Source: Halanaerobiales bacterium (GTDB taxonomy: Bacteria; Bacillota; Halanaerobiia; Halanaerobiales; DTU029). From it: a DNA stretch of 44,733 nucleotides. Under the pieces are notes generated by a model. It saw only the letters and a list, made by a program, of their open reading frames with translations. It was not told where the DNA came from and made no database searches. The stretch is from the NCBI GenBank assembly GCA_025451675.1, contig JANWJZ010000001.1, positions 1-44,733 on the forward strand, written 5' to 3'. The stretch's first letter is position 1. Each line of letters begins with the position of its first letter. The translations under genes and the position numbers were made by a program. Below are positions 41,757-44,733 of this stretch, in pieces.

Positions 41757-42673
41757 GTATTTTTTAATATTTTTAATGCCGATAAAAAATCTTCCGGTAA
41801 TGGTGCTTCAAATTCCATCCATTCCCCACTACGGGGATGCCTGAAACCCAGGATATAGGCATGGAGTAATTGTCTCTCTACAGACAGTATATTTTGCTTT
41901 CCTACTCTGCCGTATTTTTCATCACCCAGGATGGGGTGGCCCAGATAGGATAAATGAACCCGGATCTGGTGTGTCCTCCCGGTCTCCAATTTCACTTCCA
42001 GGTATGTATAATTCCCTAACCTTTCCAGCACCCTGAAATGGGAGATGGCCTCCTTGCTATTCCGCTCTATTACAGCCATCCTCTTCCTTTCCCTGGGGTC
42101 TCTGCCTATAGGCGCATCGATAACGCCTTCATTATAGGGCAGGCTGCCTTTAACTATTGTATGATAAATTTTTAATACTTTTCTCTGTTTAAACTCCTCC
42201 ACCAATTTCCTGTGGCTCTGGTCATCTTTAGCCACAACAATTACCCCGGAGGTATCCTTATCCAGGCGGTGGACTATCCCTGGCCTTTTTACACCGTTTA
42301 TACCTGATAATTTATCTGTATAGGCCAGCAATCCATTGACCAGGGTATTTTCCAGATTACCTGGTGCAGGATGGACAGGTAACCCGGGAGGTTTATTGAC
42401 AACAATAATACAGTCATCTTCATAGATTATCTCCAGGTCCATTTTCACCGCTTTAATTTCAGCTTCCCGGGCTTCCGGTATTATTATCTGTATTAGATCA
42501 TCTTTCCTGACCTTATAACTTCCTTTTTCCGCATTCCCATTTACAGTAACCATATTTTCACTGATCAGTTTTTGAATATAGGAACGGGAGAGTTCTTTAC
42601 ACTTGCTGGAAAGGAATTTATCCAGCCTCTCCCCCTGCTCTAATTCTTGTATGAGAAAACTACTCTCCCTCAT
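41753..42673 (-). CDS. 23S rRNA pseudouridine synthase (RluD/RluA family)
   Basis: RNA pseudouridine synthase of 306 residues. It has an N-terminal S4 domain (about 15-75, LDKFLSSKCKELSRSYIQKLI) and a catalytic domain with the motif GIVHRLDKDTSG, whose Asp is the nucleophile, and GRTHQIRVHLSYLGHPILGD. The RluD-like order after lspA is common in Firmicutes (ylyB), but the exact target uridines are not proven. The ATG at 42673 has GGTGAT four bases before it and overlaps the lspA 3' end. Confidence 0.92.
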   Translation of the reverse strand: MRESSFLIQELEQGERLDKFLSSKCKELSRSYIQKLISENMVTVNGNAEKGSYKVRKDDLIQIIIPEAREAEIKAVKMDLEIIYEDDCIIVVNKPPGLPVHPAPGNLENTLVNGLLAYTDKLSGINGVKRPGIVHRLDKDTSGVIVVAKDDQSHRKLVEEFKQRKVLKIYHTIVKGSLPYNEGVIDAPIGRDPRERKRMAVIERNSKEAISHFRVLERLGNYTYLEVKLETGRTHQIRVHLSYLGHPILGDEKYGRVGKQNILSVERQLLHAYILGFRHPRSGEWMEFEAPLPEDFLSALKILKNT

Positions 42674-43106
42674 CAGTATCACCCTCAGACTTCCAGATAG
42701 ATATGATTAGCAGGCCAGCACCTATATTGATCAGGATATCTGCCAGATTAAAAACAGGCCAGATCCGGAAATCCAGATAATCGATGACATACGAAAGCCT
42801 GACCCGGTCCAGCAAGTTGCCCAGGGCTCCGGCAAATAGAAAAACCATGGCAGCATCCCTTAAGATGCTCTTCCTGCTCCTATATCTATAAATGATTAAA
42901 ACTATTAAGATTATTATACTGATAATAATCAAAAACCTTTGTTTTCCGGCAAATATGCCAAAACCTGCTCCGGTATTTCTGACATAGGTCAAATGAAAAA
43001 TACCATCGATTATAGGCAAAGATTCACCTGGAAAAAAATTTTTATCAATCAGTCCTTTTATCCATTGGTCCATTAAAACCAGCAATAATATCAGTAAATA
43101 GAACAT
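42660..43106 (-). CDS. lspA: Lipoprotein signal peptidase
   Basis: Signal peptidase II, a four-helix membrane aspartyl protease of 148 residues that cleaves prolipoproteins before the lipid-modified cysteine. The catalytic aspartates are in GNLLDR and FNLADI; the conserved RNTGAGFGIF is present. The frame opens at 43133, but the ATG at 43106 follows AGGGG by about seven bases and gives the normal start MFYLLILLLVLMDQWIK. It overlaps rluD by 14 bases. It acts after Lgt and before Lnt, both encoded elsewhere in this window. Confidence 0.96.
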   Translation of the reverse strand: MFYLLILLLVLMDQWIKGLIDKNFFPGESLPIIDGIFHLTYVRNTGAGFGIFAGKQRFLIIISIIILIVLIIYRYRSRKSILRDAAMVFLFAGALGNLLDRVRLSYVIDYLDFRIWPVFNLADILINIGAGLLIISIWKSEGDTDEGE

Positions 43107-43171
43107 TTTTATACCCCTGTAACATTGTAGCACAATGCCAATAACAAAACAAGAAGAGGAAGCATATTAGC

Positions 43172-43849
43172 CTAGTCGTTAGTCTCACCTTTAATACCTG
43201 TAAAACTGCTTTTTCTTTTTCCTGCATCCTCCAGGTCTTCGATTTCATCATCAATGATAGTATCTTCAATTCCCACAGCGCCAATTATTTCATCCATTTC
43301 CAGAAAGACTTCTTCTTCAGAATCAGATACTGCTTTTGAATCAGGTTCACTGGAAGTTCCGTATTGGGCTACATCCTGCCAGGCATCCTCTGCATCATAA
43401 ATCACCACATCATTTTCATCATCAATCCCCCAGAAAGGAGGATTCAGGACCTCTTCTTCAATGGGTCTCTCCCTGCTACCACTCAGTTCCTCTTCAAGCT
43501 TTTTACATTCTGCACAGAATATCGTATAGGGCACTACTTCCAGCCTCTCCTCACTTATTTCATCACCACATCTCTGGCAAATACCATAACTACCAGCACT
43601 TATTTTCTCAAGGGCTGCTTCTATCTCTGACAGGAGAATTAAGGCATTATCTTTTAAACCCAGGTCCTTAGCCCGCTCAAAGGTCTCAGTCCCCAGATCA
43701 CCAGGATGATTATCATAGGCAGAAAGCTCATTTATCGCCTCCCGTTGGCTCATTCTCTGTTCCCTCTCTATGCTCTCTATCTGCTCTTCCAGTCTCTTCT
43801 TTTCAGTCAGTAAGATTTCTTTATATTTCTGTAATTTACTTTTTTCCAT
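43172..43849 (-). CDS. TraR/DksA-family zinc finger protein (YteA-like)
   Basis: Protein of about 225 residues: an N-terminal coiled coil (1-100, KEILLTEKKRLEEQIESIE), a C4 zinc finger (CQRCG, then FCAEC, with a TraR/DksA pattern around residues 90-115), and a long acidic C-terminal region (about 120-225) including PPFWGIDDENDVVIYDAEDAWQDVAQYGTS. The same tail is seen in the Firmicutes YteA family, linked to sporulation or stress. Whether it binds RNA polymerase as DksA does is unknown. The TTG at 43891 has no ribosome site; the ATG at 43849 has GGAGG 12 bases upstream. Confidence 0.87.
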   Translation of the reverse strand: MEKSKLQKYKEILLTEKKRLEEQIESIEREQRMSQREAINELSAYDNHPGDLGTETFERAKDLGLKDNALILLSEIEAALEKISAGSYGICQRCGDEISEERLEVVPYTIFCAECKKLEEELSGSRERPIEEEVLNPPFWGIDDENDVVIYDAEDAWQDVAQYGTSSEPDSKAVSDSEEEVFLEMDEIIGAVGIEDTIIDDEIEDLEDAGKRKSSFTGIKGETND

Positions 43850-43937
43850 AAACAGTCTTTTCCTCCGTTTTTGATATTTATTCAGGTTCAATCTGTATTT
43901 TTCTTATATATGGACATCTTTAGATAAATATAGTAAA

Positions 43938-44222
43938 TTATAGGTATGTTTCGACAATCTTGATAATCCTGGCCACAAATTCGGCAATCAGGGGAATATT
44001 GGATTCGGCCAGATCCAGTAAGATAATTAAGAATATAGCTCCCAGCACAGTGGCTCCAATCGCTATCCCCAGGCCCCTGGCCAGTCCGGAAACAAAATTA
44101 ATCACCAGCATCCGCCGGGGTGAACGGACCATCTCAATGTATTCAGCCAGATTAAGGCCCTGGATCCACTCAGAGATTTCCTCCAGTTTTTTCATAATCT
44201 CATCTCTTTCCTCTTCTTTCAT
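43938..44222 (-). CDS. DUF5665 membrane protein
   Basis: A 94-residue protein with an amphipathic N-terminal helix (KKLEEISEWIQGLNLAEYIEMV), the SPRRMLVINFVSGLARGLGIAIGATVLGAIFLIILL segment typical of DUF5665, holding one hydrophobic hairpin or helix, and a second hydrophobic C-terminal segment. Function unknown. The ATG at 44222 follows AGGTAGGTG by six bases; a GTG three codons upstream overlaps that ribosome site. It is common near lspA in Firmicutes. The gap to 44290 holds no recognised feature other than AT-rich sequence. Confidence 0.8.
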   Translation of the reverse strand: MKEEERDEIMKKLEEISEWIQGLNLAEYIEMVRSPRRMLVINFVSGLARGLGIAIGATVLGAIFLIILLDLAESNIPLIAEFVARIIKIVETYL

Positions 44223-44290
44223 TACTGGCACCTACCTGTTTTTCCTATAAAATTAGTATAGTTAAAAAAAAGTTTAATATACTGATTTAA

Positions 44291-44328
44291 AAATAAAAAC
44301 CCTTAACGCTTCCTGCACGTTAAGGGTT
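44291..44328 (-). terminator. Rho-independent terminator after the glycosyltransferase gene
   Basis: AACCCTTAACG (44298-44308) and CGTTAAGGGTT (44318-44328) form a perfect 11-bp stem with a nine-base loop; in minus-strand order it is followed by TTTATTTTTAAAT. Confidence 0.9.
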
Positions 44329-44353
44329 CTCTTCCTTTAATCCTATAAAGCCA

Positions 44354-44733
44354 TTATTCCCACAGGGCCATTTTCTCATAATGTTTATATAGGGCATGAA
44401 AGCGGCCACTATAATTTTTTTTCCAGGGCTTTTTCTTTCCACAGAAATGTATGATTACAGTATCTTTGATAACACGATCCATGTCCCATTCATCATCCAT
44501 AAATTTATAATAACGGTAATACCTGGCGTCATAGTTATATAGTTTTTCATCCAGACTTTTAATCTGTTTGGAATAAAGACAATTTAAAATATCCTGATCC
44601 GGCATAATCAATTTTTTATGATTTTTTTCTACAAACTCAAAGATCTTTTTTTCATTAATAATTTGACGTTGTAATTCCAGATTCATTAAAAGAACCCCGG
44701 AATTATAATAGGCGTCAATATCGTAAGGCATCA
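44354..44733 (-). CDS. Glycosyltransferase family 8 (partial, C-terminal part)
   Basis: C-terminal 126 or more residues of a GT8 enzyme; the gene continues past the right edge, so the visible MPYD is internal. Recognisable GT8 landmarks are YYNSGVLLMNLELQR, MPDQDILN and the nucleotide-binding IIHFCGKKKPW near the end. The family transfers galactose or glucose, often onto lipopolysaccharide cores in outer-membrane bacteria and onto general glycans elsewhere. Since the N-terminus is missing, the acceptor cannot be suggested. Confidence 0.85.
   Translation of the reverse strand, partial: MPYDIDAYYNSGVLLMNLELQRQIINEKKIFEFVEKNHKKLIMPDQDILNCLYSKQIKSLDEKLYNYDARYYRYYKFMDDEWDMDRVIKDTVIIHFCGKKKPWKKNYSGRFHALYKHYEKMALWE

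Noticed and set aside
43045-43284. Minus-strand frame of 79 codons overlapping lspA and the TraR-like gene
   Set aside because: It lies in a different frame of two well-supported genes and has no independent evidence.
44232-44290. Imperfect AT-rich inverted repeat upstream of the DUF5665 gene (TAGTATAGTTAAA / TTTAATATACT)
   Set aside because: Mismatched and of a kind expected by chance in such AT-rich sequence; no clear promoter frame around it.

Overview
The window looks like a chromosomal housekeeping segment of a low-GC, anaerobic Firmicute. The gene order remA-gmk-rpoZ ... priA-def-fmt-(YugP-like peptidase)-rsmB-rlmN-prpC-prkC-rsgA-rpe-thiN and the block lspA-rluD-pyrR-uraA are typical Firmicutes arrangements. 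A complete lipoprotein N-acyltransferase (lnt) alongside lgt and lspA is unusual for a monoderm Firmicute and points to an outer-membrane lineage such as Halanaerobiales; this assignment is inference from gene content, not from a marker RNA. Almost everything is on the minus strand; only rqcH and uvsE are on the plus strand. There are no rRNA, tRNA, CRISPR, IS or phage genes, and no gene-free stretch exceeds 300 bases.

Layout. 1-1069: two-subunit iron-sulfur fumarate hydratase (beta cut by the window edge) with a promoter. 1100-4440: a three-gene cassette encoding an exported NEW3-domain protein, an ABC ATPase and an ABC-2 permease, ended by a strong terminator. 4511-6240: thiamine operon thiT-thiN with a TPP riboswitch, followed by a small unknown gene whose ribosome-binding site lies in a perfect inverted repeat. 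6254-18432: rpe, rsgA, Ser/Thr kinase and phosphatase pair, 23S and 16S rRNA methyltransferases, a zinc peptidase, fmt, def, priA and a flippase-like membrane protein. 18470-21865: metK, lgt, rpoZ, gmk, remA. 21888-24575: Ca2+-type P-ATPase, divergent from rqcH (24730-26469).

26456-31496 (minus strand) is the least ordinary part: opine-dehydrogenase-like protein, a cobalamin-binding protein with a mutase-like C-terminal domain, a Crp/Fnr regulator and lnt, tightly spaced as one apparent operon. It is preceded by an isocitrate dehydrogenase with its own terminator. 33062-37498: MgtE magnesium channel, an EF-G-like GTPase lacking the switch II histidine, and a metallophosphoesterase. 37643-39503: uvsE and a convergently overlapping metallo-beta-lactamase-fold hydrolase with a palindromic candidate operator. 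39600-41756: pyrR-uraA with one promoter and two successive PyrR-type attenuators. 41753-44222: rluD, lspA, a TraR/DksA-type zinc finger protein and a DUF5665 protein. 44354 to the end: a truncated glycosyltransferase family 8 gene.

Regulation visible in the sequence is mostly RNA-based: one TPP riboswitch, two PyrR attenuators, intrinsic terminators and several sigma-A-like promoters. Several starts were moved downstream of the longest reading frame because a Shine-Dalgarno sequence fits the internal codon better; these are stated per gene. All family names come from motif recognition by eye, without database searches.
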